Assembly (NCBI GenBank): GCA_030640495.1
Contig: DAOWJH010000080.1
Location: forward strand, 1-24,923
Reading direction: 5' to 3'
Source of the DNA: Dehalococcoidia bacterium
GTDB lineage: Bacteria > Chloroflexota > Dehalococcoidia > Dehalococcoidales > DAOWJH01
Length of the DNA: 24,923 bases
A program made the translations under genes and the position numbers. The notes below the pieces were generated by a model that was not told the origin of the DNA, ran no database searches, and was given only the letters and a program-made list of their open reading frames with translations. Positions 14,406-22,204 of this stretch are shown here, piece by piece. Position 1 is the first letter of the stretch. Every line of letters starts with the position of its first letter.

Positions 14406-15257
14406 ATGGCATTAAAGATTGAAAAAGCGGCTGAAATAGGGTTTTGCTTTGGGGTTAGGCGAGCCATTGATATTCTGGAGAGGGTTGCCGGTGAGCGTGG
14501 TGAGGTGGAGACATTGGGGGCTGTGGTGCATAACCAAGAGGTGCTACAAAGACTAGTCAAGATTGGTGTTAGAGTAGCCAAGAGCGTGGATGATATACAG
14601 GGAGACACGGTGGCTGTTGGCGCCCATGGGGTGAACCCACAGCTAGAAGAGGAGATTCGGGGTCGGCACATTCACATAATTAATACCACTTGCCCCTTTG
14701 TTTACCGGGCTCAGGTTGCGGCTCGAAGATTAGCTGAGTCCGGCTTTTTTGTTATTATATACGGAGATGCTAACCACCCCGAGGTCAGGGGCATTCTTGG
14801 TTGGGCTAATGGCAAGGGAGTGGCTACACTAGATGAGAGGGTTATAGCTGAGTTTGACCATTTACCTCGCCATTTAGGCGTTCTATCCCAGACAACCCAG
14901 ATACCGGCTCATTTTACCAGGTTTGTAAAAAAAATTATTGACTCCGCCTTGGCTAAAGATTCCGAGCTGCGGATTATTGACACTATATGTCACGATATTA
15001 GAAGACGGCAGGTGGCAGCCATTGAGTTAGCTAATAGGGTAGACTTGATGCTCGTTATCGGTGACCATAGTAGTGCTAATACCAATCGTCTTGCTGAGTT
15101 ATGTGCTACGGTAACCAAAATATGTCTAATTGAGACTGCACAAGAAATTCAACCCTCCTTGCTTGAGGGTTGTTACCGTATAGGTATCATCGGGGGTGCT
15201 TCTACTGCTGAGCAAACTATAAATGAAGTATTGATGAAGTTGGAAACCCTGGCTTAA
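14406..15257 (+). CDS. ispH: 4-hydroxy-3-methylbut-2-enyl diphosphate reductase
   Basis: IspH (LytB) carries out the last MEP-pathway step, making isopentenyl and dimethylallyl diphosphate with an iron-sulfur cluster. The three cluster cysteines are Cys14 (GFCFGVRRA), Cys96 (TTCPFV) and Cys195 (DTICHD). Substrate-binding histidines lie in VVHNQ (His42), GAHG (His74) and ANHPE (His124, Glu126). SQTTQ and GDHSSANTNRL are also present. At 283 aa it has the normal length. It starts directly after the plsC stop with AAGGAAG upstream. The electron donor would be ferredoxin or flavodoxin, in keeping with the ferredoxin-rich neighbourhood. Confidence 0.96.
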   Translation: MALKIEKAAEIGFCFGVRRAIDILERVAGERGEVETLGAVVHNQEVLQRLVKIGVRVAKSVDDIQGDTVAVGAHGVNPQLEEEIRGRHIHIINTTCPFVYRAQVAARRLAESGFFVIIYGDANHPEVRGILGWANGKGVATLDERVIAEFDHLPRHLGVLSQTTQIPAHFTRFVKKIIDSALAKDSELRIIDTICHDIRRRQVAAIELANRVDLMLVIGDHSSANTNRLAELCATVTKICLIETAQEIQPSLLEGCYRIGIIGGASTAEQTINEVLMKLETLA

Positions 15258-15265
15258 ATAGTGCC

Positions 15266-16399
15266 TTATAACCCCATCTCTTGAGCTATTATCTCTCGGT
15301 AGAAATCAGCATCGCCGAAGGTAGCCTCAGCCGCATTAGCCCGCCTGGTGTAGAACTGTAAATCGTGGTCAATGGTAACTCCAATAGCCCCGTGAATTTG
15401 GTGTGCCAGGGCGGTAACGCGCTTACACGCTTCACTGAGCCACGCCTTAGCTATAGCCACCTCTTTAGTACAAGGCAACCCTTCGCTTAACGTCCAGGCT
15501 GCTTGGTAGGTGCTAAACCTTGAGCCATCAACATCAGTTGCCATGTTGGCACAGTAGTGCTGTATAACTTGAAAGCTACCAATTGGGCGGTCAAACTGTT
15601 TTCTCTCCTTAGCATAATCAACAGTCATCTCCAGCATTTGCTGGATACCGCCAAGCGTTTCACAGCATTTTGCCACTGCCGCCCGCTCTATTATCTTTTG
15701 CACCTCGCTCCACCCCTGGTCTAATTGTCCCAAGATGCTCTTCTTAGGTACCCTCACCTGGTCGAAAACTACCTCATATAGCTTATCACTAGCGATAGTC
15801 TTTAAAACTGCACAGCTTATACCCGGGCTTTTGGCATCTACTAGGAATATAGTAATCCCGTTTTCCGGTTTTGCCAGTTCGTTGGTTCTGGCTACACACA
15901 GTAAATAATCAGCAATGTGGGCATCGGGGACAAAGAGCTTGGTACCGTTAATAATATAGTCGTTGTTATCAGCGGTAGCCTTAACTGCGATTGAGGCAGC
16001 ATCGTATTTGGCATTGGGTTCAGTTAGAGCCAGGGTGAAGATTGCCTCACCGCTGGCTATCTTGGGTAGGTATTCCCTTTTTTGTTCCTCATTTCCAATG
16101 TCCAGGATGGGCAAACTGCCAAGAACTACTGTTGACAAGAAAGGCCCAGGTAGACAGCTGCGTCCCATCTCCTCCAGTAGCACCGATAAGTCAAGGAAGC
16201 TCATCCCACCACCACCGTACTTCTCTGGGAGTACCAGCCCCATCCAGCCTAACCCTGCCATTTCTTGCCATAGCTCCGGTGAATAACCCTTCTCACTCGT
16301 TTCCATTTCCTTAACCAGCGTTTTGGGGCATCTGTTAGTTAGAAAGTCACGAGCCATTTTCTTTAGCATTTCTTGCTCTTCAGAAAGACTTAAATCCAT
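15266..16399 (-). CDS. Acyl-CoA dehydrogenase-like subunit with degenerate active-site motifs
   Basis: This 377-residue protein has the complete acyl-CoA dehydrogenase fold: helical N-terminus with LPEKYGGGG, middle beta domain with INGTK, and C-terminal helices with RKQFDRPIGSFQVIQH and HQIHGAIGV. The usual LTEPxAGSD flavin/substrate motif is changed to LTEPNAKYD (124-133), and the C-terminal catalytic Glu-Gly-Thr motif is absent. A Glu at 238 (IIERAAV) is the only candidate at the alternative base position. It follows a second acyl-CoA dehydrogenase gene by 31 bp. Such pairs form heterotetramers in the mycobacterial FadE28/FadE29 steroid side-chain system, where one subunit carries most of the catalytic parts; that comparison is inference. 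Confidence 0.9.
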   Translation of the reverse strand: MDLSLSEEQEMLKKMARDFLTNRCPKTLVKEMETSEKGYSPELWQEMAGLGWMGLVLPEKYGGGGMSFLDLSVLLEEMGRSCLPGPFLSTVVLGSLPILDIGNEEQKREYLPKIASGEAIFTLALTEPNAKYDAASIAVKATADNNDYIINGTKLFVPDAHIADYLLCVARTNELAKPENGITIFLVDAKSPGISCAVLKTIASDKLYEVVFDQVRVPKKSILGQLDQGWSEVQKIIERAAVAKCCETLGGIQQMLEMTVDYAKERKQFDRPIGSFQVIQHYCANMATDVDGSRFSTYQAAWTLSEGLPCTKEVAIAKAWLSEACKRVTALAHQIHGAIGVTIDHDLQFYTRRANAAEATFGDADFYREIIAQEMGL

Positions 16400-16430
16400 T
16401 ATTACCCCCTCCTACTAGTTTTGGGATTTA

Positions 16431-17603
16431 TTATTTACTGGGCAACCCCAGTCCTCTCCCGGCTACGATGTTTCTCAAAATCTCCGAGGTGCCAGCTTGG
16501 AGGCTATAACCTTTAGAGCCTAAATAGGAATGAGGTGCCATTCCTAGAATGGGTGCCCACTTGGACTCAGCTACCAGTTGCCCATAGAGTCCCAGAATGT
16601 CCATAGCAGTACTAGCCAGGTGTTGCTCAAAGGCGGTAGAGTATGCCTTAGCCATAGCCGCTTCAACATTGGGGGCACGACCTTCCTCTATAACCAGAAC
16701 TACCCGGTAGGTAAGTAAGCGACCAATCTCAAATTCAACTTGAAGCTGAGCCAGCTTAGAGCGAATTAAAGCGTCCTGAGACAGGGGTTTCCCATTCTGC
16801 TTGGTTTCCTTGGTGAATTTAATAATGGCGTCAAAGAGAGGGTAGTTGCCCATAAGTCTCTCCAGCCCGGCTCTCTCGTAATCAAGCTGGTTGAGGATTT
16901 GGTAAAAGCCATGGTTTTTCTCTCCTATGAGGTATCTCTGGGGGACTCGTACACTATCAAAGAAGACCTCAGCCCAAGCTGTGCTACCGGTAATATCCAT
17001 TGTCGGGGTAATAGTAATCCCGGGTAAATTTGTGGCAATAACGAATTCGCTAATGCCCCTGTGTTTCGGTGCTTCTGGGTCTGTCCTGGCTACTAGGTAG
17101 ATATAGTTCATAAACATACCACAACTAGCCCACATCTTCTGCCCATTGATGATATAATCATCACCATCTTCAACAGCTTGGGTTCTAAGGGATGCTAGGT
17201 CAGAGCCAGCCTCTGGTTCACTCATCCCCAGACCAACATAAGCCTCTCCCTTTATAATCTTAGGCAGTAACTCCTGCCTTTGCTGCTCAGTACCATAGGC
17301 AAGAATGGCACGACCTATTTGGCGGTCAGCGAACCAGTGGCAAGCTGCTGGTGCTCCGTAGCGCAGCATTTCTTCGGTGAGGATAAGCCGGTCTATATTG
17401 CTGCGCCCTTGCCCACCATACTCTTTAGGCCAGGCTAGCCCAATCCAGCCTCTTTCTGCCACCCTTTTGGTGAACTCTGGCAAGTAACCCTGTATCCAGG
17501 CATCACAGCTTGGCTGCCACAACCCTTGCCTTATCTCTCCTTCCAGAAAGCCCCGAACCTCCTGCCTGAATCTCTCTTGCTCTTCACTAAATTTAAAATC
17601 CAT
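16431..17603 (-). CDS. Acyl-CoA dehydrogenase, probable catalytic partner of the downstream paralogue
   Basis: This 390-residue acyl-CoA dehydrogenase keeps the SEPEAGSD motif (128-135), INGQKMWAS (152-160) and the C-terminal QAGTSEILRN. In the last the residue before Gly is Ala, not the Glu of short/medium-chain enzymes. Glu243 in QLDYERAGL fits the alternative base position used by isovaleryl-CoA and long-chain enzymes, so catalysis is possible. Start is ATG at 17603; the upstream A/G-rich stretch contains only a weak ribosome binding site. With the 377-aa paralogue downstream it probably forms a mixed enzyme. The operon starts with a RAM-domain protein. Substrate unknown; the pair is unlikely to be for short straight chains. 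Confidence 0.92.
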   Translation of the reverse strand: MDFKFSEEQERFRQEVRGFLEGEIRQGLWQPSCDAWIQGYLPEFTKRVAERGWIGLAWPKEYGGQGRSNIDRLILTEEMLRYGAPAACHWFADRQIGRAILAYGTEQQRQELLPKIIKGEAYVGLGMSEPEAGSDLASLRTQAVEDGDDYIINGQKMWASCGMFMNYIYLVARTDPEAPKHRGISEFVIATNLPGITITPTMDITGSTAWAEVFFDSVRVPQRYLIGEKNHGFYQILNQLDYERAGLERLMGNYPLFDAIIKFTKETKQNGKPLSQDALIRSKLAQLQVEFEIGRLLTYRVVLVIEEGRAPNVEAAMAKAYSTAFEQHLASTAMDILGLYGQLVAESKWAPILGMAPHSYLGSKGYSLQAGTSEILRNIVAGRGLGLPSK

Positions 17604-17682
17604 GTCTATTTCTCTTTCTCTTTCTTTTAGTCGCCATGACTGGCTCAGGTCTGAAAGCTAAAAGGCGGCGGATTTAGGTGGC

Positions 17683-17913
17683 TCATAGCGCCAGGCAGGT
17701 TACTGTTCTGGAAATGCCAGTAATAGGGTGGATTTTACCAGTGACTAGGTCACCGATATCGTTGAGGGTTTTCCCTTCTATTATAGCAATAATATCATAG
17801 GGTCCGGTTACACCATCAACCGATTTCACTCCCTCCAGCTGTTTAATGGTAGAGGTGACCTCCTTAGTTCTACCCACGGCTGTCTCAATTAGAACAAAAG
17901 CCTTTGCTGCCAC
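17683..17913 (-). CDS. Stand-alone Lrp/AsnC ligand-binding (RAM) domain protein
   Basis: This small protein (76 aa) matches the effector-binding half of Lrp/AsnC regulators: KAFVLIET, then a helix, GVKSVDGVTGPYDIIAIIEG, then DIGDLVTGKIHPITGI. There is no helix-turn-helix, so it cannot bind DNA alone. GTG at 17913 is my start because AGGGGG lies about 8 bases upstream; the GTG at 17922 (79 aa) would sit on the ribosome binding site. It is transcribed ahead of the two acyl-CoA dehydrogenase genes. Stand-alone RAM proteins are known to bind amino acids or form ring oligomers; here it might sense an amino- or acyl-type metabolite. That role is inference. Confidence 0.88.
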   Translation of the reverse strand: MAAKAFVLIETAVGRTKEVTSTIKQLEGVKSVDGVTGPYDIIAIIEGKTLNDIGDLVTGKIHPITGISRTVTCLAL

Positions 17914-18055
17914 AGCATTCACCCCCTTTCTATTGAGCTACTGACTTATTGTATCCTAGACCTATTAGTACTTCCACCGTAGAAGGTGTGTGAAGTATGC
18001 AGATACTAGATTACTATAACTTGCCCCTGCCTCTAGTGTCAACATTAGTTATTAC

Positions 18056-18086
18056 TTGACAGTAAGTATGTAGCTCAGCTTATAAT
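18056..18086 (+). promoter_or_regulatory. Strong promoter of the acyl-CoA dehydrogenase/Etf operon
   Basis: Both elements are perfect consensus: TTGACA at 18056-18061 and TATAAT at 18081-18086, with a 19-bp spacer, slightly longer than ideal. The leader to the start codon at 18222 is about 130 nt. The core CTCAGCTTATAATA (18074-18087) recurs at 21392-21405. Confidence 0.65.
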
Positions 18087-18129
18087 AAGTTGATTTTAAT
18101 TGAAACACCCTCTGGAACAGCTGCCAGAA

Positions 18130-18153
18130 AAACCAAATTGTTAACTTTGGTTT
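18130..18153. promoter_or_regulatory. Inverted repeat in the leader of the acyl-CoA dehydrogenase/Etf operon
   Basis: AAACCAAA (18130-18137) and TTTGGTTT (18146-18153) are perfect 8-bp arms around an 8-nt loop. It lies downstream of the promoter and 69 bp upstream of the coding start, where it could be an operator or a leader hairpin. The rest of the 308-bp gap shows no gene. Confidence 0.4.
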
Positions 18154-18221
18154 CACAGTTATGTGTACCTATTTTCCCTGACAACCATTGATAGGCAATC
18201 AACCGATAAGGGGGATTTATC

Positions 18222-19379
18222 TTGGAGTACTTTCTAAATGAGCAGCAAAAAACGCTCAAGAGTCTGGCAAGAAGGATTGCTGAGGAGAGAATACTGCCGG
18301 TGCGAGCGGAGTTAGATGAGAGGGAAGAGTTCCCGTGGGGTATTATGAAGGACCTTGCCGAGGCTGACATATTTCGTATCTTTATTCCTGAAGAATATGA
18401 AGGTCTAGGTGGGGGATGCTTTGAGCTATGTCTGGCTGTTGAAGAGCTAAGCCGTGTATGTAGCGGTGTAGCTGTTAGCTATGCTGCCAGTGCCCTAGGA
18501 AGTTTCCCCTTGCTGGAGTATGGAACTGAGGAGCAGAAGCAGAAATACCTGCCCGATATTGCCAGTGGTAAGAGATTAGCCGCCTTTGCCCTAACTGAGC
18601 CAACAGCCGGCAGTGATGCCAGTGCCATAAAAACAACCGCTGAAAGGGTAAAGGGAGGCTATGTAATTAACGGAACCAAACAGTTCATCACTAATGGCGG
18701 TGAGGCTGAGATATATACGGTTATTGCCTTGACTGATAAAGCGAGGGGTGCCCGCGGCGCTAGTGCCTTCCTGGTAGAAAAGGACACACCCGGTTTCTCT
18801 TTCGGCAAGAAGGAGAAGAAAATGGGTATTCGCGCCTCTTCTACAAGGGAGCTGGTTTTCCGAAATTGTCTAGTCCCCGAGGAGAATATAATTGGTAAGG
18901 AGGGAATGGGGTTTATAGTGACGCTGAGGCTCTTAGATAGGTCACGCCCGGGAATAGGGGCTCAAGCTGTCGGGCTGGCTCAGGGAGCCCTGGAAGCGGC
19001 GGTGGATTATGCTCGGAAGCGCATCCAATTTGGACACCCTATCATTTCTCTTCCTGTAGTCCAGAACATGCTAGCCGATATGGCTACTAATGTAGAAGCA
19101 GCCAGAGCACTAACTTATGCGGTAGCAAGGACGATAGATAGTGGGGCAAAGAAGTTCACTGAAGAAGCGGCTATGGCTAAGGTTTTTGCCTCAGATACAG
19201 CGATGAAGGTTGCTACTGATGCGGTGCAGATTTTTGGCGGTGTTGGTTATATGCGTGATTATCCAATTGAGAAAATGATGAGAGATGCCAAAATTACTCA
19301 GATATATGAAGGCTCCAACGAGGTTCTAAGAAGCACCATCGCCTTTGAACTTAGGAAGAGAAAGGCAAGGCGGGAATGA
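18222..19379 (+). CDS. Acyl-CoA dehydrogenase of the Etf operon
   Basis: This 385-residue enzyme has all short/medium-chain acyl-CoA dehydrogenase motifs: ALTEPTAGSD (123-132), VINGTKQFITNG (148-159), RIQFGHPI, QIFGGVGYMRDYPIEKMMRD, and the catalytic base Glu363 in IYEGSNEVLR. It would oxidise an acyl-CoA to the enoyl-CoA or reduce an enoyl-CoA, using Etf as partner. The start is TTG at 18222, with AAGGGGG well spaced before it; the N-terminal MEYFLNEQQ matches family starts. Its stop overlaps the ATG of etfB (ATGA), so it is cotranslated with the Etf genes. Gene order acyl-CoA dehydrogenase-etfB-ferredoxin/etfA equals carCDE of acetogens, so the enzyme may be a bifurcating enoyl-CoA reductase. 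The substrate is unknown. Confidence 0.94.
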   Translation: MEYFLNEQQKTLKSLARRIAEERILPVRAELDEREEFPWGIMKDLAEADIFRIFIPEEYEGLGGGCFELCLAVEELSRVCSGVAVSYAASALGSFPLLEYGTEEQKQKYLPDIASGKRLAAFALTEPTAGSDASAIKTTAERVKGGYVINGTKQFITNGGEAEIYTVIALTDKARGARGASAFLVEKDTPGFSFGKKEKKMGIRASSTRELVFRNCLVPEENIIGKEGMGFIVTLRLLDRSRPGIGAQAVGLAQGALEAAVDYARKRIQFGHPIISLPVVQNMLADMATNVEAARALTYAVARTIDSGAKKFTEEAAMAKVFASDTAMKVATDAVQIFGGVGYMRDYPIEKMMRDAKITQIYEGSNEVLRSTIAFELRKRKARRE

Positions 19380-20170
19380 ATATTGTGGTTTGCCTAAAGC
19401 AAGTTCCGGGCACCACTAAAGTCAACATTGACCCTCAAACTAACACCCTAGTGCGACAGGGAATTAAGAATATCGTCAATCCCTTTGATACCTATGCACT
19501 AGAGGAAGGGGTGCGCATAAAGGAGCGATATGAGGGCAAGGTTACTGCTATCAGTATGGGTCCTCCTCAAGCCGAAGAAGCGCTGAGGGAGGTGATTAGT
19601 ACCGGTGCTGATGAAGCCATCCTGTTAAGTGATAGCGCCTTTGCCGGCGCTGATACTCTGGCTACTTCCCATACTCTTGCCCGGGCAATTAATAAATTAA
19701 AGCAGTATGACATCATAATTTGCGGACGGCAAACAATAGACGGCGACACTGGACAGGTAGGACCAGAGCTTGCTGAGATGCTGGGGATACCGTTTGTGGC
19801 TTATGTCAGTAAGATTGAAGAGATAGATAATGGATATATGCGAGTGAAGCGGATGGTTGAAGACGGGCACGAGGTTATTGAGACGCCCTTACCAACTGTA
19901 ATTACCGTGGTAAAAGAGATTAATGTACCTCGTCTCCCCTCCCTGCGCGGACTAGCCAAGGCAAGGAGCGCCGTGATACCTATTTGGACAGCCCAGGAAT
20001 TGGGTGTTGATAAGAATATGGTAGGCTTATCCGGTTCTGCCACCAGGGTTATCAGGGTTTTCTTTCCCCAGAGGGTTCACCACGGTGAGATACTTCAGGG
20101 GGATTTGGAAAGTCAGGCAAATAGCCTGATTGATAAGCTGAGGGAGGCTAAGATAATCTCAGGTAGCTAG
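19376..20170 (+). CDS. etfB: Electron transfer flavoprotein beta subunit
   Basis: This 264-residue protein is an EtfB. The N-terminus VCLKQVPGTTKV, then IVNPFDTYALEEGVRIKE, and the middle CGRQTIDGDTGQVGPELAEML are all hallmarks; LPTVITVVKEIN with PRLPSLRGLAKA follows at the usual place. EtfB binds the second flavin/nucleotide site and in bifurcating Etfs the NADH-facing FAD. The NPFD-T-ALE region and GDTGQVGP segment are the types found in Etfs of anaerobes, but telling bifurcating from ordinary needs alignment. It overlaps the acyl-CoA dehydrogenase gene by 4 bp and lies 4 bp before etfA. Confidence 0.95.
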   Translation: MNIVVCLKQVPGTTKVNIDPQTNTLVRQGIKNIVNPFDTYALEEGVRIKERYEGKVTAISMGPPQAEEALREVISTGADEAILLSDSAFAGADTLATSHTLARAINKLKQYDIIICGRQTIDGDTGQVGPELAEMLGIPFVAYVSKIEEIDNGYMRVKRMVEDGHEVIETPLPTVITVVKEINVPRLPSLRGLAKARSAVIPIWTAQELGVDKNMVGLSGSATRVIRVFFPQRVHHGEILQGDLESQANSLIDKLREAKIISGS

Positions 20171-20174
20171 AGGT

Positions 20175-21356
20175 ATGGGAATCCAAATTGACCTTGATAA
20201 GTGTGTTGGCTGTGGTGAATGCCTTTCTTCCTGTCCATTCGGTCTACTGGAAATCATAGCTGAAAAGGTTTACCTTAGGGAAGGCTGCACCTTTTGTGGT
20301 GCTTGCCAAGAAGCCTGTGACTACCAGGCTATACTCATTGAAGCTGCTGCTGAGGCTCCGGCGGCAGGTGATAGCTACCGAGGTGTCTGGGTATTTGCTG
20401 AGCAGCGGAACGGCAAGCTGAAAAGTGTTGCCTACGAGTTACTATCAAGAGGTAGACAGCTAGCCGATACCCTGGGGACTGAATTATGCGTTATATGCTT
20501 CGGTCACGGCATTAATGAGGCTCAACAGCTGATTGCTTACGGCGCTGACAAGGTCTACTTAATGGATGCCCCGGCTTTATCCAGTAATCAGGACGATTTA
20601 TATACCAAGGGACTGGTTGAGCTGATTGAGAAATACAAGCCTGAAATAGTTATTGCCGGTGCCACTTCGTTGGGGCGCTCGTTTATTCCTAGGGTAGCCG
20701 CCATCTTAAAGACCGGGCTCACTGCTGACTGCACCGGGCTTGAAATTGACCCGGAGACAGGGCTTCTCTTGCAGACCCGACCTACCTTCGGTGGTAACAT
20801 CATGGCAACTATTATCTGCCAAACCAAACGACCACAGATGTCAACGGTTCGCCCCCGAGTATTTAAAAAAGGCACACCAGATGGGAGAAGAAAGGGACAA
20901 GTAATAAGAGTGGACTTCAATAAGCAACGCATCACATCGCGAACTAAGTTACTTAGTTTCATTGATGATATTATTGAAGCAGTCAAACTTGAGGATGCTA
21001 ATATTATTGTTTCTGGAGGACGGGGAGTGGGCAAGGCAGAAAACTTCCAGCTACTAGAAGAACTGGCTGGAGTTATGGGAGCAGCACTGGGCTCATCCCG
21101 ACCCCCGGTGGATGACGGGTGGGTTCCATATTCCCATCAGGTTGGGCAGACAGGTAAGACTGTTTGCCCCAAGCTCTATATTGCCTGTGGCATCTCGGGA
21201 GCGGTTCAGCACCTGGCTGGCATGCAGACCTCGGATACTATTGTAGCTATCAATAATGACCCCGATGCCCCTATCTTCGAAGTAGCTAGCTATGGCATTG
21301 TTGGCGACCTGTTTAAGGTAGTGCCCATGCTAATCAAGAAACTGAAAAATGATTAA
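20175..21356 (+). CDS. etfA: Electron transfer flavoprotein alpha subunit with N-terminal ferredoxin domain
   Basis: This 393-residue EtfA is about 70 residues longer than a usual one at the N-terminus. The added part is a two-cluster ferredoxin domain: C10/C13/C16/C20 and C38/C41/C44/C48. The standard EtfA follows: GVWVFAEQ, the domain with GATSLGRSFIPRVA, and the C-terminal FAD-binding domain IIVSGGRGVGK, HQVGQTGKTVCPKLYIACGISGAVQH and INNDPDAPIFEVASYGIVGDL. EtfA with such a ferredoxin domain is known in the caffeyl-CoA reductase complex of Acetobacterium woodii, where the complex bifurcates NADH electrons to ferredoxin and an enoyl-CoA. A similar role is inferred. ATG at 20175 has AGAGG close before it. 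Confidence 0.95.
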   Translation: MGIQIDLDKCVGCGECLSSCPFGLLEIIAEKVYLREGCTFCGACQEACDYQAILIEAAAEAPAAGDSYRGVWVFAEQRNGKLKSVAYELLSRGRQLADTLGTELCVICFGHGINEAQQLIAYGADKVYLMDAPALSSNQDDLYTKGLVELIEKYKPEIVIAGATSLGRSFIPRVAAILKTGLTADCTGLEIDPETGLLLQTRPTFGGNIMATIICQTKRPQMSTVRPRVFKKGTPDGRRKGQVIRVDFNKQRITSRTKLLSFIDDIIEAVKLEDANIIVSGGRGVGKAENFQLLEELAGVMGAALGSSRPPVDDGWVPYSHQVGQTGKTVCPKLYIACGISGAVQHLAGMQTSDTIVAINNDPDAPIFEVASYGIVGDLFKVVPMLIKKLKND

Positions 21357-21374
21357 CACTGAGTCGCCATGAGC

Positions 21375-21404
21375 TTGATGTAACCAGGCAACTCAGCTTA
21401 TAAT
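21375..21404 (+). promoter_or_regulatory. Promoter of the yceD-rpmF-fabD operon
   Basis: TTGATG at 21375-21380 and TATAAT at 21399-21404 are separated by 18 bp. The same core CTCAGCTTATAATA precedes the acyl-CoA dehydrogenase operon. An imperfect inverted repeat (CTGAGTCGCC at 21359-21368; GGCAACTCAG at 21387-21396, 9 of 10 pairing) encloses the -35. Confidence 0.6.
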
Positions 21405-21437
21405 AGATTGAATTTGGCTGGAGGGGAGGGGGATGTA

Positions 21438-21986
21438 ATGGAGATAAATGTATCTCAGCAGCTTAAGGCATCGGTAGGGTCTATACGGAATTATGAAGTG
21501 AATGAGACTATTGATACTGGTAGTGGCGAAAGTATGGTTCATGGTGCAGTTAGGTTGATGCGTACCGACCGGGCTATTCTAGTTAAGGGTACACTACACA
21601 CTGAGGTTGAAGTTACCTGTAGCCGCTGTTTGAGCCTGTTTGGTTGTCCGCTGACTCTGAATATTGAAGAGGAGTATTTTCCTATTACAGACGTAGTCAG
21701 TGGTGCTTGGTTGCCCTTACCTGAGGAGCCTAGCTGTTTCACTATTGATGAGCATCATATTCTTGACCTAACTGAGGCGATACGTCAGTATGCGCTGCTG
21801 GCTATCCCTATGAAACCCATTTGTCGTGAGGATTGCGCTGGATTATGTCCTGATTGTGGTCATAACCTAAACCAGGGACCTTGTAATTGTCTGCCTCAGG
21901 GGGCGGACCCTCGCTGGTCTGGGTTAAATAAATTGGCTTTCATTTTTAGTGATGAAGTGACAGATAAACGAAAGGAAATGGAGTAG
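21438..21986 (+). CDS. YceD/DUF177 family protein
   Basis: This 182-residue protein is a DUF177 (YceD) member, usually encoded just before rpmF; the family has been linked to 23S rRNA processing. Seen: VTCSRCLSLF in the middle and the C-terminal cysteine block with CREDCAGLCPDCGHNL followed by CNC, both typical and probably metal-binding. Start is ATG at 21438, well spaced from AGGGGG; a TTG at 21408 would begin almost on the -10 hexamer and is rejected. The gap to rpmF is 3 bp. Family assignment is firm; the detailed function is uncertain. Confidence 0.92.
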   Translation: MEINVSQQLKASVGSIRNYEVNETIDTGSGESMVHGAVRLMRTDRAILVKGTLHTEVEVTCSRCLSLFGCPLTLNIEEEYFPITDVVSGAWLPLPEEPSCFTIDEHHILDLTEAIRQYALLAIPMKPICREDCAGLCPDCGHNLNQGPCNCLPQGADPRWSGLNKLAFIFSDEVTDKRKEME

Positions 21987-21989
21987 ATT

Positions 21990-22190
21990 ATGGGAGCATT
22001 ACCTAAACGAAAATACGCTAAGGCACGCCAGGGTAAGAGGCGTGGTCACCTTGGGTTGTCCCTTCCTTCTCTAGACTATTGTCCTCAATGCCATAGCCCT
22101 AAACTACCTCACCATGTTTGCCCTACCTGTGGGAGCTATGCTGGCAGGGAAGTCATCAGGATTGAAACCCCGAAAAAGAAGGCTGGCTAA
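21990..22190 (+). CDS. rpmF: Ribosomal protein L32
   Basis: This 66-residue basic protein has the L32 N-terminus PKRKYAKARQGKRRGH and the zinc-binding pattern CPQC (36-39) with CPTCG (49-53). L32 is a zinc-binding protein of the large ribosomal subunit. It lies between yceD and fabD, an arrangement found in many bacteria and thought to couple ribosome synthesis with lipid synthesis. ATG at 21990 is preceded by GGAG. Confidence 0.96.
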   Translation: MGALPKRKYAKARQGKRRGHLGLSLPSLDYCPQCHSPKLPHHVCPTCGSYAGREVIRIETPKKKAG

Positions 22191-22204
22191 GGGAGGCTGA
22201 GCCG

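Noticed and set aside
17629..17639. 11-mer AGTCGCCATGA, repeated at 21362-21372, as a shared operator
   Set aside because: Only one exact short match, flanks differ and positions relative to promoters are not comparable; chance is likely in 25 kb.
21408..21437. TTG start for yceD 30 bp upstream of the chosen ATG
   Set aside because: It lies only 3 bases after the TATAAT hexamer, so it would be at or before the transcript start and lack a ribosome binding site.
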